Shown: positions 5,642 to 13,796 of the stretch, piece by piece
Numbering within the stretch: position 1 is the first letter of the stretch
How the letters are laid out: each line of letters starts with the position of its first letter
Assembly: GCA_900771425.1 (NCBI GenBank)
Contig: CAAGNV010000094.1
Coordinates: 1 to 24,616 of the forward strand
Length of the DNA: 24,616 bases
Direction: 5' to 3'
DNA from: Bacteroidaceae bacterium
Lineage (GTDB): Bacteria > Bacteroidota > Bacteroidia > Bacteroidales > Bacteroidaceae
Notes under the pieces: model-generated
The model's input: the letters and a program-made list of their open reading frames with translations, nothing else
Databases searched by the model: none
What the model was told of the DNA's origin: nothing
Translations under genes and position numbers: made by a program

Positions 5642-8074
5642 TTAGATGTTTGCGATGCTCATGATGTCGGCGAACACGCCTGCTGCGGTTACGCTGGCAC
5701 CTGCTCCGTATCCTTGGATGAGCATTGGGTATTCGTGATAGCGTTCTGTCGTGAGGAGTACGATGTTGTTTGAACCTTCGAGACCGTAGAATGGGTGTCG
5801 CTGGTCAACCTCCTGCAGTGATACGCTGCCCTTGCCGTCTTCGAGTTTTGCGACGAATCGCCAGCGCTTGTTCTGATCCTGCAGTACCTTGCGTCGTGCT
5901 TCGAATTCTGCATCGAGTGATGGCAGGTTCTTCCAGAAGTCCTCGATTGTACCCTTGAAGAACTCGTCTGGCACGAAGAGGTGTGCCTCGACGTCTTCCT
6001 GATTGATCTTGTATCCGGCTTCACGGCTGAGTATGACGAGCTTGCGCATGACATCCTTGCCGCTGAGGTCGATGCGTGGGTCTGGTTCGGAGTATCCTTC
6101 TTCCTTTGCCATGCGTACTGTCTCTGAGAATGGTATGTCGGCGCTGATGGTGTTGAATATGAAGTTGAGTGTACCTGAGAGTACGGCTTCGATTTTCAGA
6201 ATGTTGTCGCCGCTGTTCTTGAGGTCGTTGATGGTGTTGATGACTGGCAGTCCTGCACCTACGTTGGTCTCGAACAGGAACTTCACACCGCGTCGGCGTG
6301 CTGTGTCCTTGAGCAATCGGTAGTTGTCGTAGTCGCTCGATGCAGCCACCTTGTTGGCAGCCACGACTGATATGCTGTGGTTGAAGAAGTCGTGGTACAG
6401 TTTTGCTACCTCGGCACTGGCTGTACAATCGACGAATACAGAGTTGAATATGTTCATGCCGATGACTTCGTCCTTGAGTTTGCTGAGGTTGCTCGGTTCG
6501 CTTGCGTCGAGTTGCTGTCGGTAGTTGCCGAGGTCTATGCCTTCGCGGTCGAATATTGCCTTCTTGCTGCTGGCGATGCCTACCACGTTGAGTTTCAGTC
6601 CGCGTTCCTTCATCAATTTCTCGCGCTGTGCTGCGATTTGTTCGATGAGGCTTCCGCCTACTGTACCCACACCGCAGATGAAGAGGTTGAGTACCTGATA
6701 TTCTGAAAGGAAGAAACTGTCGTGAATGACGTTGAGCGACTTGCGCAGGTATTTGCTTTCTACTACAAATGATATGTTTGTCTCACTGGCACCCTGTGCG
6801 CAGGCAATGACGCTGATACCGTTTCGTCCGAGTGTGCCGAACAGTTTGCCGGCAATTCCCGGCGTATGTTTCATGTTTTCGCCGACTACTGCGATGGTGG
6901 CGAGGTTCTTCTCTACCTTCATGCGGTACATGGCACCCATCGCGATTTCCTTCTCGAACTCTTCGTTGAGCACTTCGCATGCTGTGTCGGCATCTTCGTT
7001 GCGTACGCCGATTGATGTTGAGTTCTCTGACGAAGCCTGGCTGACCATGAATACGCTGATCTTGTTCTCGGCCAATGCCGTGAAGATGCGGCGGTTGACA
7101 CCGATAACGCCTACCATTGAGAGGCCTGCCACGGTTATGAGGCTCGTGTCGTTAATCGAACTGATACCCTTGATGGCACGTCCGTTGTCGGTCGAAGCCT
7201 CGTTCTCGATGATTGTACCCTGTGCTTCAGGATGGAACGTATTCTTGATGTATATAGGTATATTCTTGATACATACCGGATAGATTGTTGGCGGATATAC
7301 CACCTTGGCTCCGAAGTTGCAGAGTTCCATGGCCTCGACGTATGAGAGGCGGTCGATGGTGTATGCCGAATTGATGACGCGAGGGTCGGCGGTCATGAAT
7401 CCGTCAACGTCGGTCCATATTTCGAGTGCGTCGGCACCCATCGATGCAGCAATGATGCTGGCAGTATAGTCTGAACCGCCGCGTCCGAGGTTGGTCACCT
7501 CGCCTGTCTGTGCGTCGGTTGATATGAATCCAGGCACTACGCATACCTTGAAGTCGCCCTTGAATGCTTTGGTGACGAGGCTGTTGGTCAGTTCGGTGGC
7601 AAGGATGTTGGCGTCGTGCTTGCGTTCGGTCTTGATAAATGTCAGTGAGTCTTTAAGTTCAGCGCCGTCGATGAGCGATGTCACGATGACTGATGATATG
7701 CGTTCGCCGTAGCTGACTATGGCATTGATGGTTTTCTCCGAGAGGTCGCGGATAAGGAACACTCCCTGATAGATGCTCTTCAAGTCTTCGAGCATGGAGT
7801 CAACGGTCTGCAGTACCTGAGCCTTCTTTGCGTTGTCGGTTATCACTGCTTCAATCATCTCATGGTGGCGCAGCACCATCTCGTAGTACGAGTCGAGATA
7901 CTTGGCATTGCCCTCCACTGCCTGGCGCGATGTGAGGAGCAACTTGTCGGTGATGCCGCCGAGGGCACTGACGATGACTACTACGGGCTCAGTCTGAGCC
8001 TCAACGATTTTCTTAACACTAAGGATACTTGCTGGGGAACCTACGGATGTTCCGCCAAATTTAAGTACTTTCAT
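5642..8074 (-). CDS. thrA: bifunctional aspartate kinase / homoserine dehydrogenase
   Basis: 810 residues, the usual length for ThrA. The N-terminal aspartokinase begins with KFGGTSVGS (residues 5-13), with VSYGERISS and GRGGSDYTA further on. Two ACT regulatory domains follow at about 310-465 (around GVIGVNRRIF and NISFVVESK). The homoserine dehydrogenase starts near 470 with the nucleotide-binding LFICGVGTVGGSL and contains AANKVAAS, the ETNVGAGLPVI segment, and the EEGYSEPDPRIDLSGKDV substrate region with the catalytic lysine of this family. It makes aspartyl phosphate and later homoserine. It is the first gene of the minus-strand operon thrA-apgM-thrC-HAD. The ACT domains imply feedback control, probably by threonine. 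Confidence 0.97.
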   Translation of the reverse strand: MKVLKFGGTSVGSPASILSVKKIVEAQTEPVVVIVSALGGITDKLLLTSRQAVEGNAKYLDSYYEMVLRHHEMIEAVITDNAKKAQVLQTVDSMLEDLKSIYQGVFLIRDLSEKTINAIVSYGERISSVIVTSLIDGAELKDSLTFIKTERKHDANILATELTNSLVTKAFKGDFKVCVVPGFISTDAQTGEVTNLGRGGSDYTASIIAASMGADALEIWTDVDGFMTADPRVINSAYTIDRLSYVEAMELCNFGAKVVYPPTIYPVCIKNIPIYIKNTFHPEAQGTIIENEASTDNGRAIKGISSINDTSLITVAGLSMVGVIGVNRRIFTALAENKISVFMVSQASSENSTSIGVRNEDADTACEVLNEEFEKEIAMGAMYRMKVEKNLATIAVVGENMKHTPGIAGKLFGTLGRNGISVIACAQGASETNISFVVESKYLRKSLNVIHDSFFLSEYQVLNLFICGVGTVGGSLIEQIAAQREKLMKERGLKLNVVGIASSKKAIFDREGIDLGNYRQQLDASEPSNLSKLKDEVIGMNIFNSVFVDCTASAEVAKLYHDFFNHSISVVAANKVAASSDYDNYRLLKDTARRRGVKFLFETNVGAGLPVINTINDLKNSGDNILKIEAVLSGTLNFIFNTISADIPFSETVRMAKEEGYSEPDPRIDLSGKDVMRKLVILSREAGYKINQEDVEAHLFVPDEFFKGTIEDFWKNLPSLDAEFEARRKVLQDQNKRWRFVAKLEDGKGSVSLQEVDQRHPFYGLEGSNNIVLLTTERYHEYPMLIQGYGAGASVTAAGVFADIMSIANI

Positions 8075-8109
8075 CGGTTGTCTTTGAGTTTGTTTGTTTT
8101 CTTGAGATG

Positions 8110-8174
8110 GCCACCCCGTCTCCGGTCATACAACGACTGCAATCGGGGGCAGCATATTTTACCGTGCAAAGATA
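8110..8174 (-). promoter_or_regulatory. thrA promoter and structured leader
   Basis: On the minus strand TATCTTTG (8167-8174) is a good -7 box; the matching -33 TTTG is not seen at the right distance. The implied leader of about 85 nt contains a GC-rich stem between 8144-8150 and 8110-8118 (GCCCCCG against CGGGGTGGC, one bulge). A 9-codon ORF, MLPPIAVVV, spans 8126-8155 inside the hairpin. It has no threonine codons, one isoleucine and three valines, so a classical thr attenuator is not supported. Confidence 0.5.
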
Positions 8175-8247
8175 CAAAAAAATACTGAAACCACTGCCGC
8201 TTGTTCCAAAGAAGTGCAAAAACTATTGGTTTATTGACCTTTTCTGT

Positions 8248-8373
8248 TCAAAAAACGGAATTACAAGCCTTCCGCTTCGATTGATTCAGGGCAGACAGGA
8301 TGTGCTTGGCCATGTATCGACCCATCTTGACACACTTCCCCGGATACTCTGAAGAAATGTGTGTCAGCGGCAT
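8248..8373 (-). CDS. possible 41-aa basic peptide (uncertain)
   Basis: From the internal ATG at 8373 the frame encodes 41 residues, MPLTHISSEYPGKCVKMG followed by a basic stretch with RYMAKHILS and QSKRKA. Codon choice looks like neighbouring genes rather than random. No family is recognised, no promoter is evident, and it ends about 75 bp upstream of the thrA -7 box on the same strand. An in-frame extension to 8463 runs into low-complexity sequence. It may be a real small protein, a gene remnant or chance. Confidence 0.25.
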   Translation of the reverse strand: MPLTHISSEYPGKCVKMGRYMAKHILSALNQSKRKACNSVF

Positions 8374-8456
8374 CCGAAAAGTATTTTCGGCTTTATTCCC
8401 AACCATCATCCTTTTTTGTTCTTGCCAGATGAGGCAGCATCTGGTGGAAATTGGTC

Positions 8457-8540
8457 GTATCATGGCATAAAATCATCGTATCATGCCATGAAACGATCAT
8501 TTCATGGCATGAAACGACCGTTTTATGCCGTACGCTTGCT
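8457..8540. repeat. 21-bp tandem array of palindromes
   Basis: Four successive 21-bp units start at 8457, 8478, 8499 and 8520. Each has a TCATGGCATGA or TCATGCCATGA type core (ATCATGGCATAA, ATCATGCCATGA, TTCATGGCATGA, and a decayed TTTATGCCGTAC). Because the core is almost self-complementary, alternate units read as reverse complements of one another. The period of 7 codons makes the frames on both strands show heptad-like pseudo-repeats, which I treat as artefacts. It lies in the spacer between the divergent thrA and MG2-like genes. Confidence 0.75.
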
Positions 8541-8561
8541 GTAGGAACCACATCGTACGGC
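8527..8561. repeat. inverted repeat GCCGTACG...CGTACGGC
   Basis: Perfect 8-bp arms at 8527-8534 and 8554-8561 enclose 19 nt. The left arm overlaps the last unit of the 21-bp array. No T-run follows. The remainder of 8562-8688 shows no other structure that I can support. Confidence 0.6.
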
Positions 8562-8688
8562 TGACACATCCATATGAATTGGCTCACGCACCTGCTTGTT
8601 TTACGCTTCGCTTGACGTGGCTAATCATTGAATTTGATTCTCTTTCCATCGTATTTCATAATTAATAATAATAAAATGTGTGATTGGG

Positions 8689-8719
8689 ATTGCCAAGACA
8701 AAATAATTCATTAACTTTG
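8689..8719 (+). promoter_or_regulatory. promoter of the MG2-like/tdk operon
   Basis: ATTG (8689-8692, one base off TTTG), a 19-nt spacer, then TAACTTTG (8712-8719). The start of transcription would be near 8726, which rules out a leader-bearing start at the upstream TTG (8728) and supports the ATG at 8800 for the gene. Confidence 0.7.
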
Positions 8720-8799
8720 CCAACTGATTGGCTGCCTCGGCGGGAGAGGTGCCGAAACTGAAGCAAAACAATCAAATCAAATCCTACGGCAAATACCGA

Positions 8800-11415
8800 A
8801 TGAAATCCATGAGACGACTGACACTCTTTATATTGGCTTCGTTGCTGAGCATGAGCATCACGACCGATGCCCAGGTGGTGAATACTGCCGACAGCGTGAA
8901 CATAATCGGCAAGATTATGGGCAACGTGCTGAAGTTTAGTCTGCTTAGGCCTCAGGAAAAAGTGTATATGCACTTCGACAATACCGGTTACTTCAAGGGC
9001 GAGACCATTCGGTTCAAGGCATACGTGAAGCGTTGCGACACAGGTCAGCGTACCGACCTCAGCCGCGTACTGTATGTAGAGTTGGTCAACCCTTCGGGCG
9101 ACGTGATAGAGAAGCGAAAACTGAAGATTACCAACGGCGAAGCAAGCGGCGACATCATGGTTGACAGCATCATGGTGACCGGATTCTACGAGGTGCGTGC
9201 CTACACGCGCTACATGACCAACTGGGGCACCGATGCCTGCTTCTCGCGCACGTTCCCGATATTCAAGAAACCGAAGGTAGAGGGCGACTATTCCCACATG
9301 GAGATTGACCAGTTCAGTTACCGCCGCCGATTGCCTAACGGACGTGTCGATGCCGACAGTCTTATCGTTCAGACATATACACACGCCATGTCCGTTCACT
9401 TCTTCCCCGAAGGAGGCGAACTGGTGAAGGGACTGCGCAGCCGCGTGGCATTCACCATCAGCGACGAGGAAGGACAGCATATTCAGACACGCGGTTACAT
9501 AACTGACGGTTCGGGCCGACAGCTGACACAGGTCGAGAGCAACGACGAGGGACGAGGCATATTCACCGTCACGCCTACCGACGAACCGCTTTACCTCGTG
9601 CTGAACAACCAGAAAGGGAAGGAAAAACGCCACGAACTGCCTGCACCGCGCAGTCAGGGGTGCGTTATGACGCTCGACATGCTTGCCGACGACTCCATCA
9701 CTGCCAGCGTACAATCGACACAAGGACTGCAGGGACGGATAGCGGCATACGCCATAATCCACGATGGCAACATCATACGCTGTGACACGCTGACACTCAG
9801 AGGCAGCAATTCGTTCTCCGTCAGTCGTCAGAAGATGCACGAGGGAGTGAACCAACTGACGCTGTTCGGCACCGACGGACGCATCATGTCCGACCGCCTG
9901 TTCTTCATCTGTCCTGCTTCGACACCTGCCGACACCATACGCATCGCCTCCACCACCACGAGCCTCACGCCGTGCTGCAAGGTGGCGTTCGACCTGAAGG
10001 CAGAGCCCAACTCATCGATTTCGTTCTCGGCGATGGATGCCGGCACCATGACCAACGGTTCGGTGGGCAACATGAAGACATGGATGCTTCTGACCAGCGA
10101 CCTGCGCGGTTATATCGAGCATCCCGACTATTACTTCGAAGCCGACGACCGCAGCCACCGCGAGGCAGCCGACCTGCTGATGCTCGTACAGGGATGGCGC
10201 CGATACGACTTCAGGCTGATGACCGGCCAGGAGTCGTTCGCCAACTTCCAACCAATCGAAGACCAACTCTACCTGTTCGGTCAAATCAAGTCGAAGCGAA
10301 AGAAATACACCCCCGACGACGTACTGCTCAAGGCATACATGTATAACCAGCAGGGGCAGGTCATCGACGGACGCCTGCATACCGACAGCGTAGGCAACTA
10401 CTCGTTCATAGTGCCTGACGTAGAGGGTGAATGGAACCTCCAGATGATTTCGATGAAGGAGGACAAGGCACGTAACTACTTCATCTGCATCGACCGCCAC
10501 TTCGCACCCGACAAGCGTTACATCTATCCGTGGGAGACACAGATGATACCGATAGGCAAGCCTAACTTCGACCCTAACAACCGCCCTGACTACAGCGAAG
10601 ATGACGAGGAACACGTGTCGATAACGAAGAAGGTACACGTCCTGCCGACGGTCAAGGTCAAGGCACGCAAGATACTGGGCGACCTCAAGGCCACGTGGTA
10701 CGACGAATCGACGGCTCGCCAGAAGTCGAACATATACTACGACTGTGAGGAAGATGCCGACCGTGCAGCCGACGAAGGCGAAATCGTGCCGACAATATAC
10801 CAGTGGCTTGAGTCGAAGAACGAGTTCTTCAGGGACAGCGAGTTCTGGGGCAACAGCACCACTCTGGAACATGTACGATTCTGCGACGACGGACCTACAT
10901 ACCGCAACCGACCGGTACTGTGGATTGTCGATAACACAGCATACGCAGTGACCGGTCTGCCGCCGTCAAGGCTCGACAGCAGTTTCCTGCAAGTCGTGAG
11001 GAGCAACAACGGCGTCGGAGCAGTCGAGGCACCTGTGTTCATCGACGAGGCAAAGTGCGTCTATATATCCGAAGACTTATCCTACTTGCCACAGTATGTG
11101 ATGAGCGCAGGATTGGAATCACTCCACCCGACCATCATCTACGTGTTCCGCTACCCGTCATACGTCTATAAGCAGAAAGGCCTGCGACGTACCCACTTCC
11201 AGGGATTCAACGTGCCGACCGAGTTCTACATGGAGGACTACTCCATCGTTCCGCCGATGGAAGACTTCCGACGCACGCTCTACTGGGCACCCGACGTCAT
11301 GACCGACGACCGCGGAAATGCACACGTCGAGTTCTACAACAACTCATCGTGCAAGTCGATGGTAATATCAGCCGAAGGCATCGCAGCCGATGGCAAACCA
11401 CTCATAAATCAATAG
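8800..11415 (+). CDS. secreted MG2-like / carboxypeptidase-regulatory-like protein
   Basis: 871 residues from the ATG at 8800 (8809 is also possible). Residues 1-25 form a signal peptide (RRLTLFILASLLSMSI, cleavage near TTDAQ). EKVYMHFDNTGYFKGETIRF at about 54-73 is the hallmark of the macroglobulin-MG2-like first domain seen in many large Bacteroidetes envelope proteins. A regulatory-like beta domain lies at about 500-570 (KAYMYNQQGQVIDGR), then VLPTVKVKAR at about 611-620 introduces a region resembling a TonB-receptor plug (IPTIYQWL-like). The C-terminal 50 residues look like a beta domain (GNAHVEFYNNSSCKSMVIS). No beta-barrel follows, so it is probably periplasmic or outer-membrane associated, not a receptor. 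Function unknown. tdk follows 16 bp downstream. Confidence 0.8.
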   Translation: MKSMRRLTLFILASLLSMSITTDAQVVNTADSVNIIGKIMGNVLKFSLLRPQEKVYMHFDNTGYFKGETIRFKAYVKRCDTGQRTDLSRVLYVELVNPSGDVIEKRKLKITNGEASGDIMVDSIMVTGFYEVRAYTRYMTNWGTDACFSRTFPIFKKPKVEGDYSHMEIDQFSYRRRLPNGRVDADSLIVQTYTHAMSVHFFPEGGELVKGLRSRVAFTISDEEGQHIQTRGYITDGSGRQLTQVESNDEGRGIFTVTPTDEPLYLVLNNQKGKEKRHELPAPRSQGCVMTLDMLADDSITASVQSTQGLQGRIAAYAIIHDGNIIRCDTLTLRGSNSFSVSRQKMHEGVNQLTLFGTDGRIMSDRLFFICPASTPADTIRIASTTTSLTPCCKVAFDLKAEPNSSISFSAMDAGTMTNGSVGNMKTWMLLTSDLRGYIEHPDYYFEADDRSHREAADLLMLVQGWRRYDFRLMTGQESFANFQPIEDQLYLFGQIKSKRKKYTPDDVLLKAYMYNQQGQVIDGRLHTDSVGNYSFIVPDVEGEWNLQMISMKEDKARNYFICIDRHFAPDKRYIYPWETQMIPIGKPNFDPNNRPDYSEDDEEHVSITKKVHVLPTVKVKARKILGDLKATWYDESTARQKSNIYYDCEEDADRAADEGEIVPTIYQWLESKNEFFRDSEFWGNSTTLEHVRFCDDGPTYRNRPVLWIVDNTAYAVTGLPPSRLDSSFLQVVRSNNGVGAVEAPVFIDEAKCVYISEDLSYLPQYVMSAGLESLHPTIIYVFRYPSYVYKQKGLRRTHFQGFNVPTEFYMEDYSIVPPMEDFRRTLYWAPDVMTDDRGNAHVEFYNNSSCKSMVISAEGIAADGKPLINQ

Positions 11416-11431
11416 ATACTACAAATGACTT

Positions 11432-12007
11432 ATGGAATACAATAACGGAGAAAAGATACGTACCGGCCGCATCGAGGTAGTATGTGGCTCAATGTTCTCG
11501 GGCAAGACCGAGGAACTCATACGCCGCATGAAGCGCGCACAGTTTGCCCATCAGCGGGTCGAGATATTCAAGCCGTCAATCGACGTGCGCTATTCCGAGG
11601 AGGACGTAGTCACCCACGAGGGTGTGTCGATCAACTCCACGCCTGTCGATAACTCGTCGAGCATCCTGCTCCTCGGTGCCGACTGCGACGTCATAGGCAT
11701 CGACGAGGCTCAGTTCTTCGATGACAACATCGTGGGAGTATGCAATACCCTTGCCAACAACGGAGTCCGCGTCATCGTTGCCGGGCTCGACATGGACTTC
11801 AAGGGCATCCCGTTCGGACCGATGCCTGCCCTCTGTGCCATAGCCGACGACGTGACGAAGGTTCATGCCATCTGTGTTCGCTGCGGTGCCCTTGCCTACG
11901 TCTCCCACCGTAAGGTACAGAACGACAAGCGGGTGCTGCTCGGCGAAGTCAACGAGTACGAACCTCTCTGCCGCGAATGCTACAAAGAAGCCCTGAAAGG
12001 AGAATAG
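11432..12007 (+). CDS. tdk: thymidine kinase, type II
   Basis: 191 residues. Phosphorylates thymidine to dTMP with ATP for the salvage pathway. The P-loop is GSMFSGKT (19-26) and the Walker B/catalytic segment DEAQFF (91-96, Glu92 as base). Structural zinc ligands are Cys148, Cys151, Cys180 and Cys183. GLDMDFKGIPFGPMP and the lasso around VSHRK-V are as in the family. It is full length and cytoplasmic. It starts 16 bp after the MG2-like gene, so it is probably translated from the same mRNA; I see no functional link between the two. The last codons form half of the terminator hairpin. Confidence 0.97.
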   Translation: MEYNNGEKIRTGRIEVVCGSMFSGKTEELIRRMKRAQFAHQRVEIFKPSIDVRYSEEDVVTHEGVSINSTPVDNSSSILLLGADCDVIGIDEAQFFDDNIVGVCNTLANNGVRVIVAGLDMDFKGIPFGPMPALCAIADDVTKVHAICVRCGALAYVSHRKVQNDKRVLLGEVNEYEPLCRECYKEALKGE

Positions 12008-12027
12008 TTCCGTTCAGGGCTTCTTTG
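11983..12027 (+). terminator. strong hairpin overlapping the tdk stop codon
   Basis: CAAAGAAGCCCTGAA (11983-11997) and TTCAGGGCTTCTTTG (12013-12027) are perfect 15-bp arms around a 15-nt loop that contains the stop codon TAG (12005-12007). Only a short T-rich stretch (inside the 3' arm) is present, so it may act as a terminator or as an mRNA 3'-end stabiliser. Confidence 0.75.
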
Positions 12028-12195
12028 ATTAAGGGCTATTGGCTGTTGGCTTCTTTGATTGAAGGCCATTGGCTGTTGGCCATTAGCCATTGGCTTCATG
12101 GGATTAACGGCTATTGGCTTCATCGTGCTAAAAGCTAACGGCTAATGGCTAATGGCCAATGGCTTCTTTAATTAACGGCCAATGGCCAATGGCAG
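12018..12195. repeat. GGCTAATGGC/GCCATTGGC repeat block between convergent genes
   Basis: A 30-bp unit beginning GGCTTCTTTGATT is tandemly duplicated (12018-12047 and 12048-12077, a few differences); its first ten bases come from the tdk hairpin. A long inverted repeat follows: TTGGCCATTAGCCATTGGC (12076-12094) against GCTAATGGCTAATGGCCAA (12141-12159), 19 bp with one G-T pair and a 46-nt loop. The tail is made of overlapping AATGGCCAATGGC. It separates convergent tdk and dacB and may serve both as a transcription end. Confidence 0.75.
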
Positions 12196-12198
12196 TCT

Positions 12199-13551
12199 TC
12201 ACTCAGCCAGCACAGCGCACACCTTATCCTGGAAGGCATGTCCTTCGGCTGACGTCACCACACCGTTGTTCATGATGGCGAATGCCAGCAAGTGGCCGTT
12301 CCGTGCAGTGACATACCCGGCAAGGGTGCTGACTCCGTTCACCGTACCCGTCTTGGCATGCACATTGGCGTATGCCTTGCTGTTCTTCATCCGTCGCGCT
12401 ATCGTTCCATCGACCCCTGCCACTGGCAGTGCTGGATACAATGCCGTGAAGATGCGGTCGCCTTCGTAGGCATAGCGCAGTACGGCAGTGAGCACGGCAG
12501 GCGTGACATAGTTATACAGCGAGAGTCCGCATCCGTCGGCTACCTTCACGCCGTCGGTCGAACCGGTTGCACGCCTGACCATCGCCTCGACTTCGGCGGC
12601 ACAGTCCTTCCACCCGATGCCCTTCTTCTTGTCGGCTGCCAGTTGGTAGAACATCGATTCGGCATACAGGTTGTCGCTCTCCTTCATCATTCGTTGCAGT
12701 ATGTCGCCTAAGGTATGGGTGACGGTCATGATTTGTGTGACGTTGGCTTTCGTGCCGATGGTTCCCGTCATCGTGCCGCCGCCGACTTTTACGCTGTCGC
12801 CGACGATGGCATCGCGCAGCATACTGACGAACTGCAGTGCCGGCTTGTAGCGGTTGATGAGCGCAGGCTTCGACTTGTAGCTGTTACCGCCCAGACTCAG
12901 CGGGGTGAGACAAGGCTGCGTGTCGTCCCAGCACCATCCGTTGCCGAGCATGAGCGTGTCCTTCATCGATATGTCGGCGATGACGGCTCCGCTGATGCTG
13001 TCGATGCCAGCCTTTCGTATCTCACTTGCCATCCATCGTATGTCGGCAGTCTCGAGCGAAGGGTCGAAGTCGCCCACCACGTATATGTCGCCGTCGAGAT
13101 AGCCGCGTCCCGACTCGTCCTTGACCATCGTGCCCGAGGCATACAGGCGGGTTGCGTACTTATGGTCAGCACCGAGAATGTCGAGGGCAGTGACGGCAGT
13201 CAGGGTCTTCTCGTTCGATGCAGGGCGCATCAGTTTCTGCTGGTTGTAGCCGTAGAGCATCACGTCGTCGGTGAGGTCATAGACACAGATGCCAGTGTTG
13301 TAACTGCCACGTTCGGCATCGAGCACCAGCGCGTTGAGACGTACGCGCAGCGAGTCTTCCCAGCGGGGAGAGGCGGCGGAGTCGATTTCGACTGGCAGTC
13401 CCGTTCCTGGCGCAGGAGCATAGTCGCCCTCGACGGCGTGCCCCTGGTCTTCCCTTACCTCGCCCGCGACCGTATTCTGAGGATCATCAACCTGTGCAAA
13501 AGCGGTTAGGCCGATGCACAGGCAGACGGTTAAAGTGAGTGATTTCTTCAT
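12199..13551 (-). CDS. dacB: D-alanyl-D-alanine carboxypeptidase/endopeptidase (PBP4, S13)
   Basis: 450 residues with a cleavable signal peptide (SLTLTVCLCIGLTAFAQ). All three penicillin-binding motifs are present: SNEK (Ser112 nucleophile, Lys115), SDN (292-294) and KTG (400-402, HAKTGTVNG). The long insertion between the first and second motifs (roughly 150-280) is the extra domain of class C PBP4 proteins. It trims peptidoglycan stems or cleaves crosslinks in the periplasm. The 20-45 region is acidic and low complexity, a probable linker. It is monocistronic, with its own promoter upstream and convergent tdk downstream. Confidence 0.94.
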   Translation of the reverse strand: MKKSLTLTVCLCIGLTAFAQVDDPQNTVAGEVREDQGHAVEGDYAPAPGTGLPVEIDSAASPRWEDSLRVRLNALVLDAERGSYNTGICVYDLTDDVMLYGYNQQKLMRPASNEKTLTAVTALDILGADHKYATRLYASGTMVKDESGRGYLDGDIYVVGDFDPSLETADIRWMASEIRKAGIDSISGAVIADISMKDTLMLGNGWCWDDTQPCLTPLSLGGNSYKSKPALINRYKPALQFVSMLRDAIVGDSVKVGGGTMTGTIGTKANVTQIMTVTHTLGDILQRMMKESDNLYAESMFYQLAADKKKGIGWKDCAAEVEAMVRRATGSTDGVKVADGCGLSLYNYVTPAVLTAVLRYAYEGDRIFTALYPALPVAGVDGTIARRMKNSKAYANVHAKTGTVNGVSTLAGYVTARNGHLLAFAIMNNGVVTSAEGHAFQDKVCAVLAE

Positions 13552-13573
13552 GCCCTTATCAATGTTTTGAGTG

Positions 13574-13605
13574 CAAAGGTATGAAATAATAATGAATTAT
13601 GCAAG
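13574..13605 (-). promoter_or_regulatory. dacB promoter
   Basis: Minus strand CTTG (13602-13605, one base off TTTG), a 20-nt spacer, TACCTTTG (13574-13581). The -7 box is a perfect match and lies about 20 bp before the ATG. Confidence 0.65.
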
Positions 13606-13611
13606 TTTCGC

Positions 13612-13790
13612 TGGGCTTAGAGAGCTTAGAGCTTAGAGCTTAAAGCTTATAGAGCCATCCGGATGGTCTCTCAACTTAGAGAGATTGTAGCTTAGAGCTT
13701 AAAGCTTATAGAGCCATCCGGATGGTCTCTCATCTCTAATCTCTCATCTCTAAGCTCTAATCTCTCATCTCTAAGCTAATCAGCCTCTCC
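13612..13790. repeat. AGCTTAGAG / CCATCCGGATGG palindromic repeat, two tandem units
   Basis: A 43-bp unit beginning GCTTAGAGCTTAAAGCTTAT and ending in CCATCCGGATGGTCTCTCA occurs at 13631-13673 and 13690-13732 (period 59). The left side is built of AGCTTAGAG steps and the right side (13733-13782) of CTCTAAGCTCTAAT-type steps, its reverse complement, so the region can fold into a large imperfect cruciform centred on CCATCCGGATGG. A third copy of the centre is at 21977-21998. It lies just after the ExbB-like pair and upstream of the dacB promoter. No coding potential. Confidence 0.8.
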
Positions 13791-13796
13791 ACTTTC

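Noticed and set aside
8457..8540. CRISPR-like array
   Set aside because: Units are contiguous 21-bp copies without unique spacers, and no cas genes are present.
8359..8587. Heptad-like peptides (SYHAMKR, SCHEMIV types) on both strands
   Set aside because: They are translations of the 21-bp tandem DNA repeat; both strands show it, which argues for DNA-level repetition.
8728..8799. TTG start for the MG2-like protein
   Set aside because: It would place a polar 24-residue extension before the signal peptide and lies almost on the predicted transcription start.
8662..9855. 397-codon open frame on the minus strand
   Set aside because: It is fully antisense to the signal-peptide MG2-like gene, has odd His/Val/Cys-rich composition and no family resemblance; third-position GC bias of the real gene explains the openness.
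10012..10872. 286-codon open frame on the minus strand
   Set aside because: Antisense shadow of the MG2-like gene; Val/Tyr-rich, no motifs.
12715..13509. 264-codon open frame on the plus strand
   Set aside because: Antisense to dacB, whose three active-site motifs and signal peptide are intact.
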